NCBI GenBank assembly: GCA_030410095.1
Contig: JAUFRC010000001.1
Coordinates: 818,501 to 882,500 of the forward strand
From: Paracoccus cavernae
Lineage (GTDB): Bacteria; Pseudomonadota; Alphaproteobacteria; Rhodobacterales; Rhodobacteraceae
Length of the DNA stretch: 64,000 nt
Direction: 5' to 3'
Shown piece by piece: positions 9,143 through 19,659 of this stretch. A program made the translations under genes and the position numbers. Below the pieces are notes generated by a model. That model did not search any database. It was not told where the DNA came from and was given only the letters and a program-made list of their open reading frames with translations. Position 1 is the first letter of the stretch. Each line of letters starts with the position of its first letter.

Positions 9143-10463
9143 GCCCGAAGAAATCCAAATTCGACAAGGGCCGCAAAGCCGGTAAGGTGAAGAAGGCCAC
9201 CAAATTCGCCCGCGTCATGATCGGCCGCGCGATCATGGGCAAGGTCGCGACCGGCGAGCGCCGCGTCGCGATCACCGGGGCAGGGACGGTCAATGCGCTC
9301 GGCTTTGACGTCGCCTCGACCTTCGAGGCGATGCGCGAGGGCGCAGCGGTATCGGTCCGCTCGAATTCCGCGATGTCGAACGTCTGACCATCCGCATCGG
9401 CGGTCAGGTGCGCGACTGGAAGGCCGAGGATCACTTCAACCGCCAGCAGATCGTCCTGTACGACAAGTTTACCCAATTCACGATGCTGGCCGCACGTCAG
9501 GCGGTCGAGCAGTCGGGACTGGTTTTCGACGGCGATCTCGGGCTGACCTCGGGCGTGGTTCTGGGGACCGCCGCCGGCGGCGTGAACACCTGGGACGAGA
9601 ATTACCGGACCGTCTATGAAGAGGGAAAGAACCGCGTTCATCCCTTCGTTGTGCCCAAGCTGATGAACAATGCGGCCGCCTCGCATGTCAGTATGGAATA
9701 CGGGCTTTTGGGACCGAGCTTCACCGTTGCGACCGCCTGCGCCAGCTCGAACCATGCGATGGGTCTGGCCTTCAACATGATCCGCTCGGGAGCGGCGACC
9801 GTCATGCTGACGGGCGGGTCGGAATCCATGCTCTGCTTTGGCGGCGTGAAGGCATGGGAAGGTCTGCGCGTCATGTCGAAAGACGCCTGCCGTCCGTTTT
9901 CGGCGACACGCAACGGCATGGTTCAGGGCGAGGGCGCGGGCGTCTTCGTCTTCGAGGATTTCGATCACGCGGTGGCGCGGGGTGCCGATATCATCGCCGA
10001 GGTGATCGGTTTCTCGATGACCTCGGACGCGCAGGATATCGTCATGCCTTCGGCCATCGGGGCGCAAAGGGCGATTTCGGGCGCGATGCTCGATGCGGGG
10101 ATCAATCCCGAAGAGGTCGGCTACATCAATGCCCACGGCACCGGTACGGCGGCCAACGACAAGACCGAATGCGCGGCCGTGGCCAAGGCTTTCGGGCCCC
10201 ATGCCGACCGGCTGATGATTTCCTCGACGAAATCGATGCATGGCCATCTGATCGGCGGCACCGGCGCGGTCGAGCTTCTAGCCTGCCTCATGGCGCTGAA
10301 GGATGGCGTGATCGCGCCGACCATCGGCTATGAGGAGCCAGATCCGGAATGCGCGTTGGATGTCGTGCCCAATATCGCGCGCGACGCCAAAGTCGACGTG
10401 GTTCTGAGCAATGCTTTCGCCTTTGGCGGGCTGAATGCGGTGCTGGCGCTGCGCCGCGTTTAA
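9139..10463 (+). CDS. beta-ketoacyl-ACP synthase, FabF/NodE-like, one frameshift
   Basis: This is a KAS II-type condensing enzyme. The corrected length is 441 residues. It has a lysine/arginine-rich N-terminal extension of about 35 residues (MSPKKSKFDKGRKAGKV and onward) before VAITGAGTVNALGFDV. The catalytic triad is visible: Cys in TVATACASSNHAMG, His in INAHGTGTAANDKTE and His in STKSMHGHLIGGTGAVE. Housekeeping FabF usually has CATG rather than CASS at the nucleophile. One G is missing at 9348-9349; restoring it gives GAAGIGPLEFRDVERLTIRIGG. It overlaps the acp gene by four bases and presumably uses that carrier to build a special fatty acid, possibly for lipid A. Confidence 0.9.
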
Positions 10464-10553
10464 GGGCGGTTTGCCCCTGCAACGCCTGATTGCAGCCCTG
10501 GGCTGCAATCGGCCCACGCGACTGCGTGATGGGGCTTTCCATTCGCGATGTGA

Positions 10554-10913
<360 letters not shown>

Positions 10914-10945
10914 CCGCCAGATCTGTGGGTTTGTGCACCCAACAG

Positions 10946-10978
10946 AAAAAGCCCGTCTCGCAAGAGACGGGCTTTTTT
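10946..10978. terminator. rho-independent terminator after the ferredoxin gene
   Basis: GCCCGTCTC pairs perfectly with GAGACGGGC around a GCAA loop. It is preceded by five A and followed by six T, so it works for the ferredoxin transcript and possibly for the convergent TetR transcript. Confidence 0.9.
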
Positions 10979-11051
10979 CATGACGCGGTTGATAGTCCGC
11001 GCACCATGACGGGATCACCGCATCAGAGCATGGACTGATGCGCGTCCTGCC

Positions 11052-11690
11052 TTATTCCGGCTGGTTGCGGATGGCGGCTTCATACGGGATGGTTTGTTCG
11101 AGGAAAGCTTCGATCATCATCAACGCCAGTTCTTCGGTATCGGTAACCGGACCTTTGTACCACGGGTCGAGACGGCCCTGCGTCAGCATGGAGCTGATGC
11201 CCAGAACCACGGCATGAAGATTGGCCATGACGACACCGAGATCGCGGTCGGCCGGAATCTGTCCGAGGGACTGGCTCTCGTGGAGCTTCTTTTCCATGAG
11301 ATTGCGGATCGAATTGCGGTGCAGGTCGAAATCCGAGCTTGCGGCAATTTCGGGATCGAAAAGGGCCGAGGCCATGACGCGAAACAGCGCGCGATGCATC
11401 GAACCCCAAGTGAAATAGGCCCGCGCCAAGGCTTTGATCTGGGCGCAGGGGTTGGCCGGATCCGCGGCGACGACACCCTGACGGATATCCTCGGCCAGCA
11501 GGGCCAGACCGTGGTTGATCAGCCCGCCGCGCAAAAGCAGGATCGAGGGGAAAACCTCCTCGATCTCGCTCTGCGGGACTTCGGCCAAAGCCGCCAGCTC
11601 CTGCAGGGAATGCGGGAGCTGGCCTGTGTTGTCGAGCGAGCGCAAGGCGATTGCGATCAGCTCCTGATATCTGTTGCCACTGCCATTCAT
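11052..11690 (-). CDS. TetR-family transcriptional regulator
   Basis: This is an intact 212-residue protein. The first 50 residues (NRYQELIAIALRSLDNTGQL, then LQELAALAEVPQSEIEEVFPS) form the helix-turn-helix domain of the TetR/AcrR type, although the recognition helix is less canonical than usual. The rest (QIKALARAYFTWGSMHRALFRVM and onward) resembles the all-helical WHG-type ligand-binding and dimerisation domain of TetR proteins. Its target cannot be read from sequence. It is flanked by the ferredoxin gene (convergent) and typA (same strand, upstream), so it could be autoregulatory or act elsewhere. Confidence 0.8.
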   Translation of the reverse strand: MNGSGNRYQELIAIALRSLDNTGQLPHSLQELAALAEVPQSEIEEVFPSILLLRGGLINHGLALLAEDIRQGVVAADPANPCAQIKALARAYFTWGSMHRALFRVMASALFDPEIAASSDFDLHRNSIRNLMEKKLHESQSLGQIPADRDLGVVMANLHAVVLGISSMLTQGRLDPWYKGPVTDTEELALMMIEAFLEQTIPYEAAIRNQPE

Positions 11691-11774
11691 TGTTCGCGTT
11701 CCTGTGGGTCAGCTATAGTCTATCAGTTTCGCCACTTGCGGGAAGCGTGAATTGCCGTTGGGTCAAGCAGGTTA

Positions 11775-13591
11775 TCAGCTGCTGCGGGATTCCCGCTTGC
11801 GCTCGTGGGGATCAAGGTGACGCTTGCGCAAACGGATGTTCTTGGGCGTGACTTCAACCAGTTCGTCATCGTCGATATAGGCGATTGCCTCTTCGAGCGA
11901 CATGCGCACGGGCGTCGTCAGGCGAACTGCTTCATCCGTGCCCGAGGCGCGGACGTTGGTCAGTTTCTTGCCCTTGAGCGGGTTCACTTCAAGGTCGTTG
12001 TCGCGCGAATGCTCGCCGATGATCATGCCCTGATAAACCTGTTCTTGCGCGCCGATGAACATCTTGCCGCGCTCTTCGAGGTTCCACAAAGCATAAGCCA
12101 CCGAAACGCCGTCTTCCATCGAGATCAGGACGCCCTGACGACGACCCTGGATCGGGCCTTTATAGGGGCCCAGCTGTGGAAGATGCGGTTCAGAACGCCG
12201 TTGCCGCGCGTATCGGTCATGAATTCGCCCTGATAGCCGATCAGGCCCCGCGAGGGACATGGGCGACGATGCGGGTTTTGCCGTGACCGGCGGGCTTCAT
12301 CTCGACGAGGTCACCTTTGCGCGCGCCGGTCAGTTTCTCGACCACCGCACCGGTGTACTCGTCATCGACATCGATGATGGCTTCTTCGATCGGCTCGAGA
12401 CGCTCGCCGTTTTCCTCGCGGAAGATGACGCGCGGACGCGAGATCGACAGTTCAAACCCTTCACGGCGCATGTTCTCGATGAGAACGCCCATCTGGAGTT
12501 CGCCGCGACCCGAAACGATGAAGGCATCGCCGCCGGGCGTGTCTTCGATCTTGATCGCGATATTGGTCTCGGCTTCTTTCATCAGGCGGTCGCGGATAAC
12601 GCGCGACTGGACCTTGTTGCCGTCACGACCGGCCAGCGGGCTGTCGTTGATGCCGAAGGTGACCGAGATGGTCGGCGGGTCGATCGGCTTGGCCTGGATC
12701 GCCTCGTTGACCTCGAGCGCGGCCAAAGTATCGGCCACGGTCGCTTTCGACATGCCTGCAATGGTCACGATGTCGCCGGCGACGGCTTCGTCGATCGGCT
12801 GCTGGGTCAGACCGCGGAAGGCAAGGACCTTCGAGATGCGGAACTGCTCGACCTTGTCGCCGTTGCGCGACATGGCTTTGATCGTGTCGCCGGCCTTTGC
12901 ACGGCCCGCTTCGACGCGGCCCGTGAGGATGCGCCCAATGAACGGGTCGGCGCCAAGGGTGGTCGCCAGCATTTCGAAGGGCTCGTCGATGCGCTCCATT
13001 TGCTTGGGCGCGGGGACGTGTTCGATGATCAGATCGAACATCGCCGAGAGGTCGGTCCGCGGACCGTCCACTTCGCGATCCGCCCAGCCACCGATGCCCG
13101 AGGCATAGAGGTGGGGAAGTCGAGCTGCTCGTCATTGGCGCCAAGGTTGGCGAAGAGGTCGAAGACCTCGTCCAGCGCGCGATCGGGATCGGCGGCCGGC
13201 TTGTCGACCTTGTTGAGCACGACGATCGGACGAAGCCCGAGCGCGAGCGCTTTCGAGGTGACGAATTTGGTTTGCGGCATCGGGCCTTCTGCAGCATCAA
13301 CCAGCAGGCAGACACCATCCACCATCGACAGGATCCGCTCGACCTCTCCGCCGAAATCGGCGTGGCCGGGGTGTCAACGATGTTGATACGCGTGCCTTTC
13401 CATTCGACGCTGGTCGCTTTGGCAAGAATGGTGATGCCGCGTTCGCGTTCGATGTCGTTGCTGTCCATGACCCGTTCGGCCACGGCTTGGTTCTCTCGGA
13501 AGGAACCGGATTGCTTCAGAAGCTGGTCGACCATGGTGGTTTTGCCATGGTCAACGTGAGCGATGATCGCGATGTTGCGAATGTCCATCAA
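11775..13591 (-). CDS. typA: ribosome-associated GTPase TypA/BipA, four frameshifts
   Basis: TypA is a translational GTPase related to EF-G that acts in ribosome assembly and stress or low-temperature adaptation. It begins [23 protein letters not shown] with the P-loop. The GTPase core has [11 protein letters not shown] and VVLNKVDKP (the G4 NKxD motif), and the BipA-specific C-terminus reads [16 protein letters not shown]. Four single-base losses break the frame, at about 13366, 13113-13116, 12254-12256 and 12165-12168, each in a C or G run. Restoring them gives [52 protein letters not shown] and [15 protein letters not shown], and a 606-residue protein, matching the 607 of E. coli BipA. This gene is one of the clearest arguments for assembly error. 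Confidence 0.95.
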
Positions 13592-13664
13592 TTCTGGCCT
13601 TTCAGGATGTAGCGCCCCCTAACGCAGAAGGCCCGAAAACACCAGAAGAAATGGTGGCTTTGGT

Positions 13665-13739
13665 TTAGCGCAGCCCCAAAAGTCCCAGAATGAACAGGAC
13701 GACGACGACGAGACCGACGATGTAAATGATCGAGTTCAT
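13665..13739 (-). CDS. 24-residue single-helix membrane protein
   Basis: This short gene encodes MNSIIYIVGLVVVVLFILGL followed by LGLR: one membrane-spanning helix ending in an arginine. A strong ribosome binding site (GAGGAGA) sits eight bases before the ATG. Small proteins of this kind recur in Rhodobacteraceae genomes as conserved hypotheticals, to my recollection; the function is unknown. It lies between typA and sulP on the same strand, with roughly 75 bases to the typA start. The combination of a strong binding site, a clean hydrophobic helix and a proper stop makes it a real gene despite its size. Confidence 0.65.
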   Translation of the reverse strand: MNSIIYIVGLVVVVLFILGLLGLR

Positions 13740-13970
13740 CCAAAATTCTCCTCTGATGCCGTGTTTTGACCGTCTCTTTTAGCCCGGTCAATGGCAAGAA
13801 AACCAAGGACTTCCCGATTTGGTTCCCAAGATTGCCGCAGGATTGGGGGCGATGCGCGGGCTTTGGCGCGTCCTGCGGGGACGGGGCCGCGCGCAGGGAC
13901 GGGCGGCAGGGCCGTGACGTTACGCCCTGCCTGCGCCTTCCAGCAGTTATCGCGTCTGCGGGTGGCCCCT

Positions 13971-15838
13971 TCAGCACAGCCCGCGCTCGTCGCGCGCGGA
14001 TTGCGTGCGGGGACGGGCGAGGGTCTCGGCGGTCAGCTCGGGCGCGAGCGCGGCCATCGCATCGGCCTGGGTCAGAAAGACCCGCCCGCCCAGACGTTCG
14101 AGCAGATGACTGCGGCGCAGCCTGTCCATGACCGGCCCTTTGACCTCCGAGAGATGCAGCCGCACCCCGAGGTCAAGAGTTGCAGGTTGACCGCCTCGAG
14201 CGCCTCGAGCGCGCTGGCGTCGATCGCATTTACCGCCGGACACATCAGCACGATATGGCGGATCCGGGGTCGGGCGGCGACTTCGCGGTAAAGCGTTTCT
14301 TCGAGAAAACGGGCATTTGGGAAATAGAGGCTCTCGTCGATGCGCAACGACAGGACATCGGGCGCGGTCACGACATGGTGGCGGTCGATGTTGCGGAAAT
14401 GCTCGGTGCCGGGCACTTGGCCGACGATCGCCACATGCGGGCGCGATGTGCGGTAGAGGTGCAAAATCGCCGAGACGATGACTCCGGTGACGATCCCCGG
14501 CTCGACCCCGAAACCCAAAGTCGCGAGGATGGTGAGCGCCATCGTCAGCCCGTCGGCGCGCGAATAGGCCCAGATCCGCGGCAGGCCGCGCAGATCGACC
14601 AGCGACAGGACCGCGATGATGATGGTCGCGGCCAAAGTCGCCTGCGGCAGATGGTACAAAAGCCCCGTGAGCGAGAGCGTGGCCAAAGCCATGCCGATGG
14701 CGGTGAAAGCGCCTGCCGCCTGACTTTGCGCGCCGGAATCGAAATTCACGACCGAGCGCGCAAAACCGCCCGTCACCGGAAAGCCGCCCGCCACCGCCGC
14801 GCCGAGATTTGCCGTGCCGAGCGCCACAAGCTCCTGGTCATGGTCGATGCGCTCGCGTCGCCTCGCGGCGAGCGTTTGGGCGATCGAGACGGTCTCGACA
14901 TAGCCGATGATCGAGATCACCAAAGCCGGAAGCGCGAGATCAAGCCAGAGGGCGGGGTCGAGGCGCGGAAAGGACAGGGCGGGCAGGCCGCGTGGAATGG
15001 TGCCCACGACCGGCAGACCTTTGGCCGCGAGATCGCCCCACCACGAGACAAACGTGGTGACGGCGATCGCCAGCACGGGCGCGGCGCGCACGAGGATCTG
15101 GGTCGGACGCGGGGGCATGCCGCGCGCGATCAAAAGCCGTGCGAGGCTGCGGCGCGACCAGAAGAGAAAGCCGAGCGAGCCCAAACCGATCAGGATGGCG
15201 GCGATCTGGCTATGGTCAAGAGCGCCCCAGAGCGCGGCGACGAGATCGGGCAGGGTTTGCCCTCCGGCTTTGATACCGAGAAGATGCTGGAGCTGCGAGC
15301 CCGCGATCAGGATGCCGCTGGCGGTGATGAAGCCCGAGATCACCGGATGGGACAGAAAGGCCGACAGAAAGCCCAGCCGCAGAAACCCCATCACCAGCAG
15401 CATCAGCCCCGACAGAAGCGCCAGCCCCGCCGCCGCCACCAGCGGATCGACCGCGCGCGTGGCGGCAATCCCGCCGACCGCCGTGGCCGTCATCAGGCTG
15501 ACCACCGCCACAGGCCCCACCGCCAGCGTCTTGGAAGTGCCGAAAAGCGTGTAAAGGACCAGCGGCAGGATCGAGGCGTAAAGCCCCGTTTCGGGCGGCA
15601 GGCCCGCCAGCAGCGCATAGGCCAGAGATTGCGGGATCAGCATGATCGTGACGATCACCGCCGCCAGCACATCCGCGCCGAAGGTCTGGCGCGAATAGCG
15701 TGGTGCCCAGTCGAGGATCGGCAGGATCTGGCGCGGATTGCGCCACAGGTGATGCAGCCCGCGGCGGGCCGGAGCGCTCACGAGAAGGCCCCGCTTCCGA
15801 CGGCTTCCGAACGGGTCGGAGCCGGCGGGCGGGTGCAT
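13971..15838 (-). CDS. SulP family anion permease with STAS domain, one frameshift
   Basis: This is an inner-membrane transporter of the SLC26/SulP family, which moves sulfate, bicarbonate or similar anions. The corrected length is 622 residues. The signature region LIPQSLAYALLAGLPPETGLYASILP is present (split here: LIPQSLAYALLAG, then LPPETGLYASILP), followed by some ten more membrane segments. The C-terminal STAS domain contains IRHIVLMCPAVNAIDASALE. A one-base loss near 14172-14180 interrupts STAS; the restored end reads GVRLHLSEVKGPVMDRL and stops at 13971. An alternative GTG start lies at 15781. It follows a DUF442 gene and a persulfide dioxygenase gene on the same strand, suggesting a role in moving sulfite or sulfate. 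Confidence 0.9.
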
Positions 15839-15885
15839 CTCGGGGCGCGGTCAGGGCGCGGCATCGGAGCGCTCGCGGTTGCGGC

Positions 15886-16304
15886 TCAGGAAGCCAGCGA
15901 GTCGATCAGACGGCGCACGGGCGAGAGATCGTAACCGGCATTGGCGGCAGTCTCGATGATTTCTTCCGTCGGGCGCTTTCCGGCCTGCGACAGCCCCCAG
16001 AGCACCGAGGAACGGTTGCCCGAACGGCAATAGGCGACCTTTGGGCCGCTGGCCGCCATGGCTTCGGCAAAGCCCGTGATCATCTCGGGGTGATCTCGCC
16101 CGGGGTGAAGGGGATGTAGAAATAGGTCAGACCGGCCGCTTCGGCCGCGCGGCCCATGGCGATGCTGTCGAGATCGGGGCCGACCTCGTGATCGGGGCGG
16201 TTGTTGATCAGTACCCGGAAACCGGCCTCGGCAAGAGCGGGCAGATCCTCGATGTCGATTTGCGGCGTGACGGCGATTTCCGGGGAGAGTTGGCGCAGAT
16301 CCAT
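15886..16304 (-). CDS. DUF442 / TIGR01244 protein (rhodanese-like, protein-tyrosine-phosphatase fold), one frameshift
   Basis: The corrected product is 139 residues. It begins MDLRQLSPEIAVTPQIDIED, typical of the TIGR01244 family, and carries the Cys loop CRSGNRSSVLWGLSQ (Cys-x2-Gly-x-Arg-Ser). In Blh proteins of Xylella and Agrobacterium this domain is fused to a persulfide dioxygenase and acts as a sulfurtransferase; here the two are separate neighbouring genes. One C is missing at 16087-16090 (ACCCC for ACCCCC); restoring it joins FTPGEIT to PEMITGFAEAM. I chose ATG 16304 because GGAG lies nine bases upstream; an ATG at 16340 lacks a binding site. Confidence 0.85.
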
Positions 16305-16398
16305 CGGGGCGGCTCCGTAAGTCTGATTGGCGTTTGGCATATGGTCGCAGGCAAAGGCTGCCCGCGACGGTTCACTCCAAAGGGCGGCGCTGTCAAGC

Positions 16399-17328
16399 TC
16401 AGAGCTTGTTCAGCGGCACCTTGAGATAACTGTGGCCGTCCTCTTCGGGCGGCGGCATATGGCCAGCGCGCATATTGATCTGGAGCGAGGGAATGATCAG
16501 ACGCGGCGCGCCGAGGGTGGCGTCGCGGGTCTCGCGCAGGGTCACGAAATCCTCGCGCGAGCGGTTGGCGCCGATATGGATATTGGCGCGGCGCTGCTCG
16601 CCCACGGTGGTTTCCCATTGGAAATCCTCGCGGCCCGCCGGCAGATAGTCATGGCCTACGAAAATCCGCGTGTCATCGGGTAGCGACAGGATTTTCTGGA
16701 TCGAGCCATAGAGCATCTCCGCCGAGCCGCCCGGAAAATCGCAGCGCGCCGTGCCGTAATCGGGCATGAAGAGCGTATCGCCCACGAAAGCGCAATTGCC
16801 GATGACATAGGTCAGGCAGGCGGGCGTATGGCCCGGCGTATGAAGGACATAGCCCTCCAGCGCGCCGATCGAAAAGCGGTCGCCTTCGGCGAAAAGGCGG
16901 TCGAACTGGCTGCCGTCGCGCTGGAATTCGGTGCCTTCGTTGAAGATTTTTCCGAAAGTGTCCTGCACGACGGTGATGCGTTCGCCGATGCCGATCTTGC
17001 CGCCCAAACGCTCCTGCAGAAAGGGTGCGGCGGAAAGATGGTCGGCATGGACATGGGTTTCGAGAATCCAGTCGGTCGTCCAGCCGCGAGCGGTGATGAA
17101 ATCGGTGATCGCCTGCGCGCTGCGGGTGTCGGTATGGCCCGAGGCATAGTCGAAATCGAGCACGGAATCGATGACCGCAACATGGCTGCTCGCGGGATCG
17201 CGGATGATATAGCTGACCGTATTCGTGGCCTGATCGAAAAAGGCCTGAATTTCGGGGTTCAGACCAGCACCGGAAACCGTTCCCCTGTGACCGGGGTCAA
17301 TAGCGGGGGATATCTCTTGGCGTGACAT
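16399..17328 (-). CDS. persulfide dioxygenase-like metallo-beta-lactamase fold protein (Blh/ETHE1 type)
   Basis: This is an intact 309-residue protein. The metal-binding motif ETHVHADHLSAAP (HxHxDH) is followed by HTPGHTPACLTYV and FVGDTLFMPDYGTARCDFPGG, which supply the remaining His and Asp ligands, and then IFVGHDY. The YGTARCDFPGGS segment is characteristic of ETHE1/Blh proteins, which use one iron to oxidise glutathione persulfide to sulfite. The start has AAGGA eight bases upstream. The downstream DUF442 and SulP genes on the same strand support a sulfide/persulfide detoxification operon. A generic hydrolase annotation is possible, but this motif set favours persulfide dioxygenase. Confidence 0.85.
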   Translation of the reverse strand: MSRQEISPAIDPGHRGTVSGAGLNPEIQAFFDQATNTVSYIIRDPASSHVAVIDSVLDFDYASGHTDTRSAQAITDFITARGWTTDWILETHVHADHLSAAPFLQERLGGKIGIGERITVVQDTFGKIFNEGTEFQRDGSQFDRLFAEGDRFSIGALEGYVLHTPGHTPACLTYVIGNCAFVGDTLFMPDYGTARCDFPGGSAEMLYGSIQKILSLPDDTRIFVGHDYLPAGREDFQWETTVGEQRRANIHIGANRSREDFVTLRETRDATLGAPRLIIPSLQINMRAGHMPPPEEDGHSYLKVPLNKL

Positions 17329-17444
17329 TGCAGCATCCTTTCGATTGCGATTTAGGGATAGGCAGCCGCATTCTCAAGAACAAGGGAAAGCTTTGTCGCA
17401 GCATCACGGGACAAACGCCGGTGGTGGGGCGGGGCCGCTCCGCC

Positions 17445-18144
17445 CTAGACGGAGCAGCCGAGTTGGCGCGCAAGATCAAGGGAAGCGGCGCGTCGAGCCC
17501 CGCGATCATCCAGTCGACCGCGCCGAAATCATCGCCTTCCGTATAGGCCGAGGGGTCAGGACAATGCGCAGCCCCGCAGCCCGCGCCGAAGCCGCCCCGG
17601 GACGGCTGTCCTCGAAGGCGATGCAATCGGCGGCGGCAAGCTCGAGCCGTGACAAGGCCAGCAGATAGACGTCGGGCGCGGGCTTTTTCGTGATAACCTC
17701 GTCACCCGCCGCGATCACGTCGAAGACCCGATCGGCGGGCTGGGCAAAGGCCGCCTCGACCAGCGCGTCGATATTGGGACGGCTCGTGGTGGTGGCGATC
17801 GCCTGCGCAATACCCGCGGCGCGGCCCTTTGCGATCATTTCTGTAACGCCCGGGCGCAGGGCGACGCGGCCCTCGGCAACCATGCGGGTATAGCGACGGG
17901 TTTTGTCCGCGTGGAGCGCGCGGATCTGCTCGTCCGCGAGCGCCAGACCAACCGCATTGGCATGGGCCCTGATCCGCTCTTTCCCGCCGGTGGTCAGAAG
18001 CAGGCGGCGATAGGCCGCCCGATCCCAGTCCCAGCCCAGCCCCGCGGCCGCGAAGGCCTCGTTGAAGGACAGGCGATGGGCCTCTTCGGTTTCGGCCAAA
18101 GTGCCGTCGACATCCCAGATGAAAGCGCGGATCTGCGGGCTCAT
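17445..18144 (-). CDS. HAD-superfamily hydrolase, CbbY/phosphoglycolate phosphatase-like, two frameshifts
   Basis: The corrected product is 233 residues. Motif I is FIWDVDGTLAETEEAHR, and the typical CbbY/PGM cap residues follow (SFNEAFAAAGLGWDWD). Motif II is seen in AIATTTSRPN, motif III in VITKKPAPDVYLLAL and motif IV in CIAFEDSRPGAASARAAGL. Two losses are inferred, a C at 17552-17555 and a T at about 17478-17479; restoring them gives LTPSAYTEGDDFGAVDW and an end reading DLARQLGCSV. The start overlaps the stop of gph by four bases. In autotrophic relatives cbbY lies with Calvin genes, and tkt is in this window but 44 kb away. The substrate is probably a sugar phosphate. Confidence 0.85.
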
Positions 18145-18832
18145 GCGAATTCCAACGCCTCGACCAGCGCGGGAAGGCGGTCGAAATGGTCGAAGCTCGA
18201 CGCATGCGGCAGCTCTTCGACAGGCGTCTGGCGGTAGCCCAAAGTGAAAATCAGGAAGGGCACCGGCACGCGCGAGGCGCAGATCGCATCATATTCGCTA
18301 TCGCCGACATAGATCCCCTTGGGGTTCTTCGGATCCGCGCCCAGACCGGCAAAAGCCGCCCGCAGCGGGGCGGGATCTGGCTTCTTCTCGGGCAGGAATC
18401 GCCGCCGATGACGAAGGAAAAGAGCGGCGCGATGCCCAGATGCTCGACAATCGCCATGGTCGGCCCGAGCGGCTTGTTGGTGCAGATCCCCAAGGGGTGA
18501 CCGCGCTCCGCCAAGGTTTCCAGCGCCTCGCGCACGCCGGGGAAAAGGCCGGTCAGCGAGGTGGCCGTGTGATAAAGCTGCATGAAGGCCGCGACGAGCT
18601 TGCCGTGGTCGGCGGGATCCATTCCTGTGGCGGCGATGATTTTTTCCCAAAGGATATCAACGCCTCCGCCGATGAAGCTGCGAATCTGGTCGAGCGTCAA
18701 CGACGCGATGTCGTGATCTGCCAGAACGAAATTCGCGGCGGATTGGATGTCGGGCGCGCTGTCGATCAGCGTTCCGTCGAGGTCGAAGACAATCGGGCAG
18801 GGGGCAAGACAGGTGTTCACGGTGTTTTCCAT
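18141..18832 (-). CDS. gph: phosphoglycolate phosphatase, HAD family, one frameshift
   Basis: Gph removes phosphate from 2-phosphoglycolate formed by oxygenation or DNA repair. Motif I is IVFDLDGTLIDSAPDIQSA, then GICTNKPLGP (motif II) and GIYVGDSEYDA (motif IV). A C loss at 18395-18396 separates the two halves; restoring it gives VIGGDSLPEKKPDPAPL, the motif III lysine region. The corrected length is 230 residues. The ATG at 18832 overlaps the end of the redoxin gene by 16 bases; a GTG at 18820 would shorten it by four residues. As written, the frame fuses artificially to the upstream redoxin gene because that gene is also frameshifted. Confidence 0.88.
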
Positions 18833-19369
18833 TTGATTGAGCAGCCCATCGAGGGGATTTGCTCGCGCGGCCCTCTTTGGTCTTGGCGATCTGGGACATG
18901 GCTTCGAAAAGCTCGCGGCGGGCATCGGCAGGCGCGGGATTGCGGCCCGAAGCATCGAGACGGCCGCGATACTGCAGCTCCCGCGTGCCATTATAGCCGA
19001 AAAAGTCGGGGTGCAGGATGCGCCATAAGCGCGCGCGATGCTTTGGGTCTCGTCGTAGAGATAAGGAAAAGTAAAGCCGCGCATCTCGGCCTCGATCTTC
19101 ATCGCGAGGGGGCCATCTTGCGGGTGCATTTCTGCGTCGTTGCTCGAGATCGCGACAACGCCGATGCCCAACTCCTGCAGATCGCGCGCGTCGCGTATAA
19201 TCCGGTCGATGACGGCCTGCACATAGGGGCAGTGGTTGCAGATGAACATGACCAGAGTGCCGTTCGGACCTGCGACATCATCGAGACCCACCATCCGCCC
19301 CGTCGTATCGGGCAACGAGAAGGGCGGTGCGGTAGCGCCGAAATCGCAGACGGGCGGGCTGACGGGCAA
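18817..19369 (-). CDS. thioredoxin-fold redoxin (AhpC/TSA-like), two frameshifts
   Basis: This is a cytoplasmic thiol-dependent redox protein of 184 residues after correction. It starts MPVSPPVCDFGATAPPFSLP. The active site reads MFICNHCPYVQAVIDR (Cys-x2-Cys), followed by AISSNDAEMHPQDGP and ARAYGASCTPTFF. Two losses occur: a T in the run opposite 19000-19004 and a G opposite 18871-18873. Restored, the C-terminus reads REQIPSMGCSIKWKTP, which is the conserved end of this family. Its partner and substrate are unknown. It is the first gene of a redoxin-gph-HAD operon with overlapping ends. Confidence 0.88.
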
Positions 19370-19659
19370 ATGCGGTCCTTTCCTTCGGAGCTGCTGCGGG
19401 GCTGCACTGGGGCACGGCTGTCGGGTGGGCCTTGATCAAACCGGCCCTTGGCCAAACTCTAGGCGCTGATTGCAACACTGCGTCAGGCTAAGCGCATTTT
19501 ACAGGCGAAAGTATGACGATCCGAGATTGTTTCCGCTAAACGTCAGAGATCCTCAACGGCGGAGCGGACGAAGCGGGAGCATGGGGATGCGCCTGCGACC
19601 ATGCCGTGGTAGTCCGTTTCGCAAGACGGGCGCTGAAATGCTGCGGATTGGAGAAAAGA

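Noticed and set aside
18251..19369. An apparent 372-residue fusion of redoxin and phosphoglycolate phosphatase
   Set aside because: It results from two one-base losses in the redoxin gene and one in gph; after correction two overlapping normal-length genes appear.
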